64,000 nt of DNA, taken from CAVYGN01 sp963796325 (GTDB lineage: Bacteria; Spirochaetota; Brevinematia; Brevinematales; JAOACQ01). The stretch spans positions 434,001 through 498,000 of the forward strand of contig CAWCLF010000003.1 in NCBI GenBank assembly GCA_963796325.1, written 5' to 3'. How positions within the stretch are numbered: position 1 is the first letter of the stretch; each line of letters begins with the position of its first letter. Below, piece by piece: positions 35,842-44,843 of the stretch. Below the pieces are notes generated by a model. That model made no database searches, was not told where the DNA came from, and worked only from the letters and a program-made list of their open reading frames with translations. The position numbers were made by a program, and so were the translations under genes.

Positions 35842-35847
35842 TATAAT
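35842..35847 (+). promoter_or_regulatory. possible -10 element for lpxD
   Basis: TATAAT at 35842-35847, about 30 nt before the lpxD ATG, with only a weak TTTTAA-like -35 at 17 nt. It could allow lpxD expression independent of the MFS gene. Confidence 0.3.
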
Positions 35848-35876
35848 ATTACAGTTAATGAAATCGGGGTTTTAAA

Positions 35877-36887
35877 ATGAAACTGTCGGAAATTGCACGG
35901 ATCATAGAAGGTTCGCTTAACGGTAAAGATGCTGAAATTCTGGGTGTTTCCGATCTCGATTTGCAGAAAGAGAATACGATAGCATATGCCGTCGATGCAA
36001 AGAACCTGGAAATTCTCGAACATTCGCCCGTCTCGGCGGTCATCCTGCCGGAAGGCCTTTCCTGCGCTTCGAAACCCTTTATACGGACTTCCGATCCGAA
36101 ACTCGCTTTCATAGCCGTCGCCGGAATATTCACCCCCTACAAACCTTACAGGAACGAGATATACCCGGCTGTTTATATCGAAAAGGGCGCAAAGCTCGGC
36201 TTGAACGTTACCGTACTTCCGTTCACAAGCATTATGGATAATGCATCCATCGGCGACAATACCGTCATTTATTCGCATGTTTTTATAGGCAAGAACGTAA
36301 TAATCGGAAAGAACTGCATCATCAAGGCGGGGGTCTGCATCGACGACGAAACCGTCGTCGGAGACGGCACGATCATACACCATAACGCCGTCATTGGCGG
36401 CGACGGGTTCGGATATATACAGAAGGACAAAAAGAACATTAAAATTCCCCAGATAGGAAGGATAGTCATCGGAAGCAACGTGGAGATCGGGGCCTGCACG
36501 ACAGTCGACAGGGCGGCCATAAGCGAAACGGTCATAGGCGACGGCGTCAAGATCGACAACCTCGTCCAGATCGGGCATAACGTGAAAATCGGGGAACAAA
36601 CCGTCATAATGTCCGGGGTAGGCATCTCGGGTTCGGACGTCATCGGTGCGCGCTGCATCCTTACGGGGCAGGTCGGCATTGCCGACCATGCCACAATAGG
36701 GGACGATGTCATCGTACTGGCGCAATCCGGAGTCCAGTCGGGGAAAAAGATCGAATCGAACAGCATTCTTTTCGGGTCTCCTGCGGTGAACGCGATGGAT
36801 CAGAGGCGCATAATTGCGGCTATGACAAGACTGCCCGACATGGTCAAAACCATATCAAAAATAAAGAAAATTCTTGGTCTTGATTGA
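35877..36887 (+). CDS. lpxD: UDP-3-O-acylglucosamine N-acyltransferase
   Basis: 336 aa; adds the second acyl chain in lipid A synthesis using acyl-ACP. Seen: the N-terminal LpxD domain, then a left-handed beta-helix of hexapeptide repeats (from about residue 100), the catalytic block IIHHNAVIGGDGFGY and TTVDRAAISETVIGDG. The last about 25 residues form the usual helix. Its presence implies lipopolysaccharide-type outer membrane; lpxA, fabZ and lpxB are not adjacent. The downstream gap 36888-37105 has an isolated TATAAT (37035-37040) but no good -35. Confidence 0.9.
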   Translation: MKLSEIARIIEGSLNGKDAEILGVSDLDLQKENTIAYAVDAKNLEILEHSPVSAVILPEGLSCASKPFIRTSDPKLAFIAVAGIFTPYKPYRNEIYPAVYIEKGAKLGLNVTVLPFTSIMDNASIGDNTVIYSHVFIGKNVIIGKNCIIKAGVCIDDETVVGDGTIIHHNAVIGGDGFGYIQKDKKNIKIPQIGRIVIGSNVEIGACTTVDRAAISETVIGDGVKIDNLVQIGHNVKIGEQTVIMSGVGISGSDVIGARCILTGQVGIADHATIGDDVIVLAQSGVQSGKKIESNSILFGSPAVNAMDQRRIIAAMTRLPDMVKTISKIKKILGLD

Positions 36888-37105
36888 ACAGGACGGCCTT
36901 CTGCAGACCGAGACAAAAAAAATCTTAAAAAAACTTGCAAAACGACGCTTGTAGTTTTATTATATTACTCAGTGATATTAGATGGTGATATTTTGAAAAA
37001 ATCGTTTGAATGTTTTATTGCGAAATTATTTTACTATAATGTAAAATATTGATTAATCGCGGCAAGTCACAGGCTGATGCCGGAAAAAAGTTCCAGGGAG
37101 GTTTC

Positions 37106-37318
37106 ATGGGTTTTTATATAGAAATTGACGGGGAGCTCTGCAAGGGCTGCCAGCTGTGCATTCCCGAATGCCCTGAAAATGTCATAGGGCTCGGTGAAAA
37201 TTTCAATTCGAAAGGCTGGAGGTATGCGGAGCCGTTCAGGAACTCCGACTGCATAGGCTGCAAAAAATGCGCGGTCGTATGTCCCGATGTTGCAATAAAA
37301 GTCTGGAAAGAGGCGTAA
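37106..37318 (+). CDS. 2-oxoacid:ferredoxin oxidoreductase delta subunit (2[4Fe-4S])
   Basis: 70-aa ferredoxin-like subunit with two CxxCxxCxxxCP clusters: CKGCQLCIPECP and CIGCKKCAVVCP. Transfers electrons from the catalytic subunits to free ferredoxin. The ATG at 37106 has GGGAGG upstream; an in-frame codon at 37049 has not. Immediately followed by the alpha, beta and gamma subunits, the KorDABC/VorDBAC gene order. Confidence 0.9.
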   Translation: MGFYIEIDGELCKGCQLCIPECPENVIGLGENFNSKGWRYAEPFRNSDCIGCKKCAVVCPDVAIKVWKEA

Positions 37319-37320
37319 AT

Positions 37321-38406
37321 ATGGCTCTAAAAAATATATTATTGATGAAAGGCAACGAGGCGATGGCCGAAGGCGCCATTATAGCCGGATGCCGGTATTA
37401 TTTCGGTTATCCTATAACTCCCCAGAACGAAGTGCCCGAATATATGTCGGCAAGGATGCCGGAGGCCGGCGGAGTTTTTATACAGGCTGAAAGCGAACTG
37501 GCGTCTATAAACCTGGTTTTCGGAGCGGCTGCGGCAGGCGCCAGGGTCATGACAAGCACATCGAGTCCGGGCTTCAGCCTCATGCAGGAAGGCATTTCAT
37601 ACCTTGCAGGAGCGAGGCTTCCATGCGTCCTGGCGAACGTCCAGAGATGCGGACCGGGGCTAGGAAACGTCTGGGTGGGACAGGCGGATTATTTCCAGGC
37701 TGTCAGGGGAGGCGGCAACGGCGATTACCATGTAATAGTCCTTGCACCCGCTTCACCGCAGGAAATGATGGACTTCACCATTCTTGCTTTCGACCTGGCG
37801 GATAAATACAGGATGCCGGCCCTCATTTTAAGCGATGCCGTGATCGGGCAGATGATGGAAAAGGTTGAAGTAAGAGAAAGCAAAGCAGTGCACAGCGACA
37901 AGCCATGGGCCCTGACAGGTGCGAAAGGAAGGGCAAGGAATATTGTCCGTTCGCTTTACGCCAGCGAGGATGCTATTGAAAAGAACAATATTGCGATACA
38001 GGACGCCTACGCCGGTGCAAAAGAGAGAGAGGTCCGTTTCGAAGAATTTGAAACGGACGGGGCCGGCATCGTGATAGCCGCTTACGGCATATCCGCAAGG
38101 ATAGCAAAGAATGCCGTCCGCAGGCTCAGGAGCGAAGGAATAAAGGCGGGACTTATCAGGCCTGTCACACTGAAACCCTTCCCTTACGGGGAAATAAAAA
38201 AGTTAATTGAAAACGGGGCGAAGAATATCCTTTCCGTGGAAATGAGCGCCGGGCAGATGGTGGAGGATATTTACCTTGCAGCCGCGGGATCGGCGAAAGT
38301 TTCCCTTTACGGCAGGACCGGCGGCAATATTGTCGAAGAGGACGAAATTGTGAGGCGCGCAGTATCCATAAACGGAGGGAGCGAGGAATACATATGGCGG
38401 ATTTAA
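37321..38406 (+). CDS. 2-oxoacid:ferredoxin oxidoreductase alpha subunit
   Basis: 361 aa from ATG 37321 (GAGG upstream), 2 nt after the ferredoxin subunit stop. Thiamine-independent half containing the YPITPQNEVPEYM motif and TSSPGFSLMQEG; binds CoA and part of the substrate site. Together with the following genes it oxidises a 2-oxoacid (2-oxoglutarate or branched-chain 2-oxoacid) to acyl-CoA and reduced ferredoxin; sequence alone does not settle which. Overlaps the beta gene by 13 nt. Confidence 0.9.
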   Translation: MALKNILLMKGNEAMAEGAIIAGCRYYFGYPITPQNEVPEYMSARMPEAGGVFIQAESELASINLVFGAAAAGARVMTSTSSPGFSLMQEGISYLAGARLPCVLANVQRCGPGLGNVWVGQADYFQAVRGGGNGDYHVIVLAPASPQEMMDFTILAFDLADKYRMPALILSDAVIGQMMEKVEVRESKAVHSDKPWALTGAKGRARNIVRSLYASEDAIEKNNIAIQDAYAGAKEREVRFEEFETDGAGIVIAAYGISARIAKNAVRRLRSEGIKAGLIRPVTLKPFPYGEIKKLIENGAKNILSVEMSAGQMVEDIYLAAAGSAKVSLYGRTGGNIVEEDEIVRRAVSINGGSEEYIWRI

Positions 38407-39149
38407 TATTCGGCAGGCCGAAGAGTATGACGGATGAACCGCTGCGTTACTGCCCCGGCTGCGGCCATGGGGTCGTGCACAGGGTCATCTGCGAAGCAAT
38501 AGACGAACTCGGCGTCAGGGAAAACACGATAGGAGTCGCTCCGGTAGGCTGCGCCGTTTACGCTTACGACTACTGGAATTTCGATGTCAGCGAAGCCGCG
38601 CATGGAAGGGCTTCATCGGTCGCGACGGGCATAAAAAGGGTTCATCCGGAGAGCCTTGTCATATGCTACCAGGGCGACGGCGACCTGGCCTCGATAGGAA
38701 TGGCTGAAACGATCCATACGGCCAACAGGGGCGAGAACATTACGGTAATTTTCATAAATAACGCCAGTTACGGGATGACGGGAGGCCAGATGGCCCCGAC
38801 AACGCTGATCGGCCAGAAGACGACTACGACGCCCGGGGGCAGAAATGCCGCTGCCGAAGGATACCCGCTCAAAATGGCGGAGATGATCTCGGCTCTTCCC
38901 GGTGTGAAATACTCCGTAAGGACAACGGTCGCGGATTTCAAGGGCGTTGTGATGACCAAGCGCGCCGTCAAAAAGGCTTTCGAACTTCAGCTCGGAAAGG
39001 GCGGTTATTCTTTTATCGAAGTACTTTCAAACTGCGGAACGAACTGGGGCATGACGCCCATTGATGCGAACAGGTTCATCCTGAACGAAACGGTTAAAAC
39101 ATTCCCCCTCGGAGTGTTCAAAGACTTGCCGGCAGGAGCTGATTTATGA
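38394..39149 (+). CDS. 2-oxoacid:ferredoxin oxidoreductase beta subunit
   Basis: 251 aa, the thiamine-diphosphate subunit. Seen: RYCPGCGHGVVHR (Cys pair for the proximal cluster), the GDG...NN ThDP motif as YQGDGDLASIGMAE and FINNASYGMTGGQ, and SNCGTNWGM. It lacks the longer C-terminal extension of pyruvate enzymes, favouring the Kor/Vor class. Overlaps alpha by 13 nt and gamma by 4 nt. Confidence 0.9.
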   Translation: MADLIFGRPKSMTDEPLRYCPGCGHGVVHRVICEAIDELGVRENTIGVAPVGCAVYAYDYWNFDVSEAAHGRASSVATGIKRVHPESLVICYQGDGDLASIGMAETIHTANRGENITVIFINNASYGMTGGQMAPTTLIGQKTTTTPGGRNAAAEGYPLKMAEMISALPGVKYSVRTTVADFKGVVMTKRAVKKAFELQLGKGGYSFIEVLSNCGTNWGMTPIDANRFILNETVKTFPLGVFKDLPAGADL

Positions 39150-39682
39150 AACAGGATATAATTCTTTCCGGTTTCGGCGGACAGGGCGTGCTGACGGCCG
39201 GCCTGTTAATCTCCGAAACGGCTATGCTGGAAGGGTTTAACGCCACTTACTTCCCATCCTACGGCGCGGAGATGAGAGGGGGTACGGCAAACTGCCATGT
39301 CAGAGTTTCGGACGGCGACATCGGGTCTCCGATCTTATCCGGCGCATCCGTCTTAATCGCGATGAGCGCTCCGGCCCTTAAAAAATTCCTGCCCAGGATC
39401 AAAACGGGGGGGATCGTTCTTTACAACGCGGATTTCAGTGAAGATAAATTGAATGTCAATAAATGCAGGGTCGTAACCGTCAAAAGCGAAAAAATGGCCC
39501 TTGAGAAATTCGGCACTTCGAAGCCGGCGAATATGATCATGCTGGGCGCTTTTATAAAATTGTCCCGGGATCTCGATCTTGAAGACGTTAAAAAATCCGT
39601 CAGGAAAAAGTTTGCGAAAAAGGGCGATAAGATCGTGAATGTCAATATAGAGGCCCTTGCCATGGGCTACGGTGCTGTTTGA
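39146..39682 (+). CDS. 2-oxoacid:ferredoxin oxidoreductase gamma subunit
   Basis: 178 aa. Starts MKQDIILSGFGGQGVLTAG, the family start, and has YGAEMRGGTANCHVRVS. Overlaps the beta gene by 4 nt (ATGA) and is followed after 9 nt by the PBP1A gene, so cell-wall synthesis may be co-transcribed with the oxidoreductase. Confidence 0.9.
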   Translation: MKQDIILSGFGGQGVLTAGLLISETAMLEGFNATYFPSYGAEMRGGTANCHVRVSDGDIGSPILSGASVLIAMSAPALKKFLPRIKTGGIVLYNADFSEDKLNVNKCRVVTVKSEKMALEKFGTSKPANMIMLGAFIKLSRDLDLEDVKKSVRKKFAKKGDKIVNVNIEALAMGYGAV

Positions 39683-39691
39683 GGAGAGCAT

Positions 39692-42205
39692 ATGAGTTTT
39701 AAGAGGTTTCTGCATGAGGCGAGGCTCAGGCTCCCGCTCACAACAATGCAGAGGATATTCTTTGCATGCCTTATCGGGCTGGGAGCCGTGATTGGCATAT
39801 TCATAGCTTACATTATCATCACCTTTACGGAATTGAAGGATATCAAACCTCTGGAAAATTATTCCACTTACGACGTGCCGACAAAAGTTTACGATATAAA
39901 TGAAAAACTGATAACCGAGTTTTACAGGGAAAAGAGGGAGCTGGTCTCATATAAGGACCTTCCGGATTCCCTTATCAAGGCGATTATTGCCACTGAAGAC
40001 AACGATTTTTACAATCACCATGGCTTCAACCCTCTTTCATTCATCAGGGCCGTGATAATAGATCCGATCCTGGGCAAGAGAGCCCGGGGGGCTTCGACAA
40101 TTACACAGCAGCTTGCCAAGAACCTTTTTACATCAGGTGAAAGGAGCCTGTTCAGGAAAATCGTGGAATTATGGTACGCATTTCAGATAGAAAAGAAATA
40201 TTCAAAAGAGGAAATACTGGAACTTTATTTCAACCAGGTATATTTCGGGCATGGCTGCTACGGAGTGGAAGCGGCTTCGCATTATTTTTACGATAAGGAC
40301 GTCAAGGACCTCTCCGTCGGCGAGGCGAGCCTGCTCGCAGGGCTCGTGCAGATGCCGGAGAATTATTCTCCGGTCCTGGCTCCGTACAAGGCCCAGGCCA
40401 GGCACAGGGTAGTGCTTAATTCAATGGTTAAAATGGGTTTTTTAACAAAGGAAGAAGCCGACGATACTTTCGACCAGTTCTGGAACAATTATTCAAGCAT
40501 AATCAAGGTTAAAGGCATAACGGTGCAGAAAACCCAGAATAATCCGGCCCCGTTTTTTACGGAATACATCCGGCAGATCCTGTCGGAGAAATACGGCGAC
40601 GACAGGCTTTATTCGGGCGGCCTGCAGATCTATACAACCCTCGACATCGACAAGGAAAGGGAGGCAAACCTCGAACTGCAGAAAGGCATTTCCAACGAAC
40701 AGGCCAATTACGACTTGGAAACAAGGTTCAACTCCCAGAAGTTCAAGGAATCGTATGACGACATAATCGACCTGTTAAGCCTCTATTTCGGAGTGAACAG
40801 CATTAAGATCGGCACCGGCCGCGTCAAGGACCATCTTGAAAACCTTTATAAGAACTATAATGACATGATCTACCTTTCCAGTTTAGTTTTCGGGTTCGAC
40901 AGATTGAACTCCAGGCTGAAGTCCCAGTACATGCTGCCGGTGCTTGTCAAGCAGAAGGAAGACTCTATAGAGGGCGCGCTTATATCGATCAACCCGAAAA
41001 ACGGATATATTGAAGCTATGGTCGGCGGCAGCGAATTCAACTATGCGAACCAGTACAACCGCGTGATCCTGGCCAGAAGGCAGATGGGGTCCCTTTTTAA
41101 AGTCGTTTATTACGCAGACGCAATAGAAAAGGGCCTTATTACACCGGCTTCGGTATTTATGGACATGCCTATGATCTACGAGGACCCGTCCGGAAAGCCG
41201 TACGAACCGAGAAATTACGAGGGCACATTCAGGGGAAAGATCAGGGTGAGACAGGCCCTCCAGTATTCGGTCAACGTTGTTTCCGTACAAATATGGAAGC
41301 ATATGCTCGACACCCTGGGCTACAATTCCATTATCGATACGATGTCGCAATATTACGGTATTTCCGGCGACGAAATGCGGAACAGGATTAAACCGTCACT
41401 GTCCTATGCCCTCGGCGTCGGGGCTTTCACACCTTTCGAAGTTTCAAAATTTTTCGCCTGCGTAGCCAATGACGGAGTCGAAATAAAGCCGATCGCCATA
41501 CTCAAAGTAAAAGACAGATTCGGAAGGATTATAGATGACTTCGAGATGACCAGGGACCTCGACCATGACAGCCGCAGGCAGGTCATGACACCCGGAACGG
41601 CTTTTTTAATGCAGAGCATGCTTTATACGGTGCTTTACGAAGGGACCGGCGCAGGAGCTGTCACCGAAACAGGTTTTAATTTAACGGCGGGAGGAAAGAC
41701 GGGGACGGCTGAAAACTGGAAAGATGCCTGGTTCGCGGGTTTTACCAAGAACCTTGCGACCGTCGTCTGGATGGGATTCGACGACCCGAGAAAATCTTTT
41801 GGAAGGAACAGGGCGGCGGCGCTCGTGGCGGCGCCGGTCTGGATGAAATACATGAAAAATGTCCTCCAGAATGATCCCGACCAGCCTTTCCAGGCGCCGT
41901 CCGATGTCGTCGAGGTGCCGGTTTGCGCAAATACAGGCCTCCTGACAACCCCCTTCTGTCCTCATGTAATAAACGAGTACTTTTTAAAAAGCAATGCGCC
42001 CGTCAGGAAATGCGACATCCACATTTCGCAGGAGACATCGAAGGACGATGAGGACAAGGAAATCTACAGCATTACTAATTCCCTTAACCTTAAAGATATA
42101 GAATTGAGCAACGAAGAAAGCTCGGATTCGAACTATAACGAGCTCGAAGACATCAAGCAGTCGATGAAGCAGGACAAATTGAATATCAAATCGGGAATTG
42201 AATGA
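39692..42205 (+). CDS. penicillin-binding protein 1A (class A)
   Basis: 837-aa bifunctional peptidoglycan synthase. One transmembrane helix (about residues 22-48); glycosyltransferase GT51 with ATEDNDFYNHHG (catalytic Glu), GASTITQQLAKNLF and KKYSKEEILELYFNQVYFG; transpeptidase with SxxK as GSLFKVVYY, SxN as YSVNVVSV and GGKTGTAENW. An acidic tail of about 60 residues is predicted disordered. GAGGAG precedes the ATG. Both activities intact. Confidence 0.93.
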   Translation: MSFKRFLHEARLRLPLTTMQRIFFACLIGLGAVIGIFIAYIIITFTELKDIKPLENYSTYDVPTKVYDINEKLITEFYREKRELVSYKDLPDSLIKAIIATEDNDFYNHHGFNPLSFIRAVIIDPILGKRARGASTITQQLAKNLFTSGERSLFRKIVELWYAFQIEKKYSKEEILELYFNQVYFGHGCYGVEAASHYFYDKDVKDLSVGEASLLAGLVQMPENYSPVLAPYKAQARHRVVLNSMVKMGFLTKEEADDTFDQFWNNYSSIIKVKGITVQKTQNNPAPFFTEYIRQILSEKYGDDRLYSGGLQIYTTLDIDKEREANLELQKGISNEQANYDLETRFNSQKFKESYDDIIDLLSLYFGVNSIKIGTGRVKDHLENLYKNYNDMIYLSSLVFGFDRLNSRLKSQYMLPVLVKQKEDSIEGALISINPKNGYIEAMVGGSEFNYANQYNRVILARRQMGSLFKVVYYADAIEKGLITPASVFMDMPMIYEDPSGKPYEPRNYEGTFRGKIRVRQALQYSVNVVSVQIWKHMLDTLGYNSIIDTMSQYYGISGDEMRNRIKPSLSYALGVGAFTPFEVSKFFACVANDGVEIKPIAILKVKDRFGRIIDDFEMTRDLDHDSRRQVMTPGTAFLMQSMLYTVLYEGTGAGAVTETGFNLTAGGKTGTAENWKDAWFAGFTKNLATVVWMGFDDPRKSFGRNRAAALVAAPVWMKYMKNVLQNDPDQPFQAPSDVVEVPVCANTGLLTTPFCPHVINEYFLKSNAPVRKCDIHISQETSKDDEDKEIYSITNSLNLKDIELSNEESSDSNYNELEDIKQSMKQDKLNIKSGIE

Positions 42206-43827
42206 AATTCGCTGTCATCGACGGTTATGTCGATGAGCCTACCTGCCTGGGAGTGCCTCCTTTCATTTCGACCTATGTAAGGTATGCGGCCGGAGCCGCC
42301 AGGACGGCCGGGGCCCTGTCAATAGACTATATCACTATCGAGGACCTGAGGCAAAATGATTACAATCTTACTGAAAAATACGGCATGGCGGCGATCATAG
42401 CCGGCAATCCCGTTCCGGGAAAATACCTCGGCGGCGTTCCGATGACAGCCGAAGAAGCCGGGCGCATAGGAAGGGCCAACCCCGGGACGGTTTTCCTGCT
42501 CGGCGGTCCCGTAAGGTTTTCAGGTTCCCGAAATTACGGCTGTCCCAACATCATTCCCGTCAGGCTGGACATCGAACCGTATATTTACAGCGCTATAAGG
42601 GGCGAAAATCCCGTCGAAAGCCTGAGGACCCTTTCTGAAATCGAACTCTTTTCAAAAGCCGGGGCTTTTATAGCCGGAAAACACCCGAGGTTTCCCGATG
42701 TCATAGCGGAGATCGAGACCGGAAGGGGATGTCCGAGAAAAAGCCACTGCTCCTTCTGCGTCGAGGGGGGCTACAGCGTCGTTTTCAGGGAACCCGGGTC
42801 CGTAATAAGCGAAATACGGGAATTGAATAAAGCCGGAGTTATGCATTTCCGCATCGGCAAACAGGCTGACCTTTTCGCCTACGGATCTCTCATGAACGAA
42901 TGGAGAAACGGCTTTCCGAAGCCCGATGTCGATTCGATCAGAAGGCTGTACGAAGGAATCAGGGACGCCGTACCGGATATCAAGACGCTTCACCTGGATA
43001 ATGTCAATCCCGGCACGGTGTCCAATTACCCGGACGAATCGTTCAGGATCAGCGAAATCATATCTAAAAATAACACGCCGGGCGATGTGGCGGCCTTTGG
43101 AATGGAAAGCGCCGATCCTGCAGTTATTCATAAGAACTGCCTCAAGGCTTATCCGGAAGACGTAATGAAAGCAATTGAAATCGTTAATGAGGCCGGAGGA
43201 TGGAAAGACGGGGGGCTGCCGAAGCTTCTTCCTGGAATAAATCTGATCCGCGGCCTGCCGGGTGAAAGCAGGGAAACCTTTAAAATGAATTACGAATTTT
43301 TAAAAGAAGTTCTCGATAAGGGATTTCTCCTCCGCCGAATAAATATCAGGCAGCTGAGGGTCTCCGGAGGGACAAAGCTCGGGGAGGGCGGCCCGCGCAA
43401 AAATAAAGAGGAAAAAATTCTCGATGCGGTTTTCAGGAATTACCGTGAAAAGATCAGGCGGGATGTCGACGTTCCGATGATCAGGAAGGTATTCGGGCCG
43501 GGAACTCTCTTCAATAACGTAATTGTTGAAACCCGCAGGGGGGACTGGAGCATAGCAAGGCCGATCGGGACGTATCCTATTGCAGTCAATATTCCGAAAA
43601 TCCTGCCGATTCATTCGAAGGCGAATATATTCGTTACAGGTTACCGTGAAAGGTCGCTTATAGGGCTCGTTGCGCCGTTTGCCGCAGGGAATGCATCTCT
43701 TCTTGAAATAAGGCAGATCCCCGGATTTTCAAAAAGTGCGGGGGCGCTGATGGCAAAAAAAAACATAGGACCTCTCGACCTGTCTTCATCTCCCATCTTC
43801 AAGGACATCAGGAATTTTCTCATTTAG
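42202..43827 (+). CDS. radical SAM protein with C-terminal helix-hairpin-helix (COG1031-like)
   Basis: 541 aa. N-terminal region resembles a B12-binding-like or Rossmann domain (residues 1-140). Radical SAM core with IETGRGCPRKSHCSFCVEGG: the cluster motif is Cx5Cx2C instead of Cx3Cx2C, as in the mostly archaeal COG1031 group. The C-terminus has a helix-hairpin-helix (EIRQIPGFSKSAGALMAKK), which in that group suggests nucleic acid binding. Reaction unknown. The start overlaps the PBP1A stop by 4 nt, so it is translated with the cell-wall gene, an unusual partnership. Confidence 0.75.
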   Translation: MKFAVIDGYVDEPTCLGVPPFISTYVRYAAGAARTAGALSIDYITIEDLRQNDYNLTEKYGMAAIIAGNPVPGKYLGGVPMTAEEAGRIGRANPGTVFLLGGPVRFSGSRNYGCPNIIPVRLDIEPYIYSAIRGENPVESLRTLSEIELFSKAGAFIAGKHPRFPDVIAEIETGRGCPRKSHCSFCVEGGYSVVFREPGSVISEIRELNKAGVMHFRIGKQADLFAYGSLMNEWRNGFPKPDVDSIRRLYEGIRDAVPDIKTLHLDNVNPGTVSNYPDESFRISEIISKNNTPGDVAAFGMESADPAVIHKNCLKAYPEDVMKAIEIVNEAGGWKDGGLPKLLPGINLIRGLPGESRETFKMNYEFLKEVLDKGFLLRRINIRQLRVSGGTKLGEGGPRKNKEEKILDAVFRNYREKIRRDVDVPMIRKVFGPGTLFNNVIVETRRGDWSIARPIGTYPIAVNIPKILPIHSKANIFVTGYRERSLIGLVAPFAAGNASLLEIRQIPGFSKSAGALMAKKNIGPLDLSSSPIFKDIRNFLI

Positions 43828-43889
43828 CTTCCGCCTGTACTTCTTTATCGATGAGTATTATAATTATTATGTATCGAGAGGAATCGGTT

Positions 43890-44759
43890 ATGGATCTATT
43901 CAGCCTGGTGCAGAACAAATATAAAGAGGCCCTGGATTCGGGCGCCCTGCAGTCGTATATGACCGAAACGCGTCTTGTAAGAAACGGGCTTGAATATATT
44001 GTTTTTGTATTGAAAAATTTAAGCGACATGGAAAAGTTATCCTGGGATAAGAGAGCCAGAGGCGCCGGGGGGAATGACGGTTTTGATCCTTTTATGCCTT
44101 ATGATAAGGATTTATTTGTAGGCGATCTTACGGATACTCATATCTGTCTCCTGAACAAGTATAATGTTATGAAAGATCATATCCTGATAGTAACCCGCTC
44201 TTTCGAAGACCAGGAATCTCCTCTTTCGCCGGGCGATTTTGAAGCGTTGTGCCTTTGCCTTGAACAAATCGGAGGACTCGCTTTCTATAATAGCGGCGAA
44301 AAAGCCGGCGCAAGCCAGAAGCACAAGCATATCCAGATGGTGTCGCTTCCGCTTGGAGGATCGGAAGGAAGGATACCCATTGAGCCCCTGGTCAATGCGG
44401 CAGAACGCAGGCCTGGCGGACGGGCGCTGGTCATTCCCCAGTTCGAGTTCAGGCATGGAGTATTCTTCCTTTCTTCTTCAGAAAAGGCTGCGGTAAAAGA
44501 AATAGCCTTTTATCTTTATGAAAAATACCTCGAACTGGCCGACTATACCGGCCTCTCGGGCCAGTGGGGACCTTACAATCTCCTGATAACCAGGGAATGG
44601 ATGCTCTTGATACCCAGGACGCGTGAAAGATTCGAGGGCATATCCGTCAATTCGCTGGGATTTGCCGGCACTCTCCTGGTAAAGGACGTTTCCGAGTTTG
44701 AAATCATCGAACGCGCCGGGCTTTTCAAAATCCTCAATTCTGTAACCGTTCCTCTATAA
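43890..44759 (+). CDS. Ap4A phosphorylase / ATP adenylyltransferase-like protein
   Basis: 289 aa from ATG 43890 (GAGAGG upstream; the frame runs earlier but without a good site). HIT-superfamily fold: KDHILIVTRSFEDQESPLS, then the catalytic triad AGASQKHKHIQMVSLP and the C-terminal block GPYNLLITREWMLLIPRTRE typical of ATP adenylyltransferases. Family role: splits diadenosine tetraphosphate to ADP and ATP. A family more usual in fungi and scattered bacteria. Confidence 0.85.
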   Translation: MDLFSLVQNKYKEALDSGALQSYMTETRLVRNGLEYIVFVLKNLSDMEKLSWDKRARGAGGNDGFDPFMPYDKDLFVGDLTDTHICLLNKYNVMKDHILIVTRSFEDQESPLSPGDFEALCLCLEQIGGLAFYNSGEKAGASQKHKHIQMVSLPLGGSEGRIPIEPLVNAAERRPGGRALVIPQFEFRHGVFFLSSSEKAAVKEIAFYLYEKYLELADYTGLSGQWGPYNLLITREWMLLIPRTRERFEGISVNSLGFAGTLLVKDVSEFEIIERAGLFKILNSVTVPL

Positions 44760-44782
44760 TAAAACAGGATTGAAAAATTAGC

Positions 44783-44811
44783 TTGCATTTATAAATGAAT
44801 ATGATTAAAAT
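44783..44811 (+). promoter_or_regulatory. sigma-70-type promoter for the acyl-CoA synthetase
   Basis: TTGCAT (44783-44788), 17-nt spacer, TAAAAT (44806-44811), about 32 nt before the ATG at 44844. Confidence 0.5.
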
Positions 44812-44843
44812 TATGGCCGGTTAATACACATCGCGGGGGCGTT

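Noticed and set aside
35511..36725. 404-codon minus-strand frame opposite lpxD
   Set aside because: Codon-shadow of lpxD and the MFS gene; no domain, and lpxD is certain.
37040..37105. CTGATG and CCGG segments resembling a fluoride riboswitch before the oxidoreductase genes
   Set aside because: The conserved 5' GGNGATGG and pairing regions of that riboswitch are missing.
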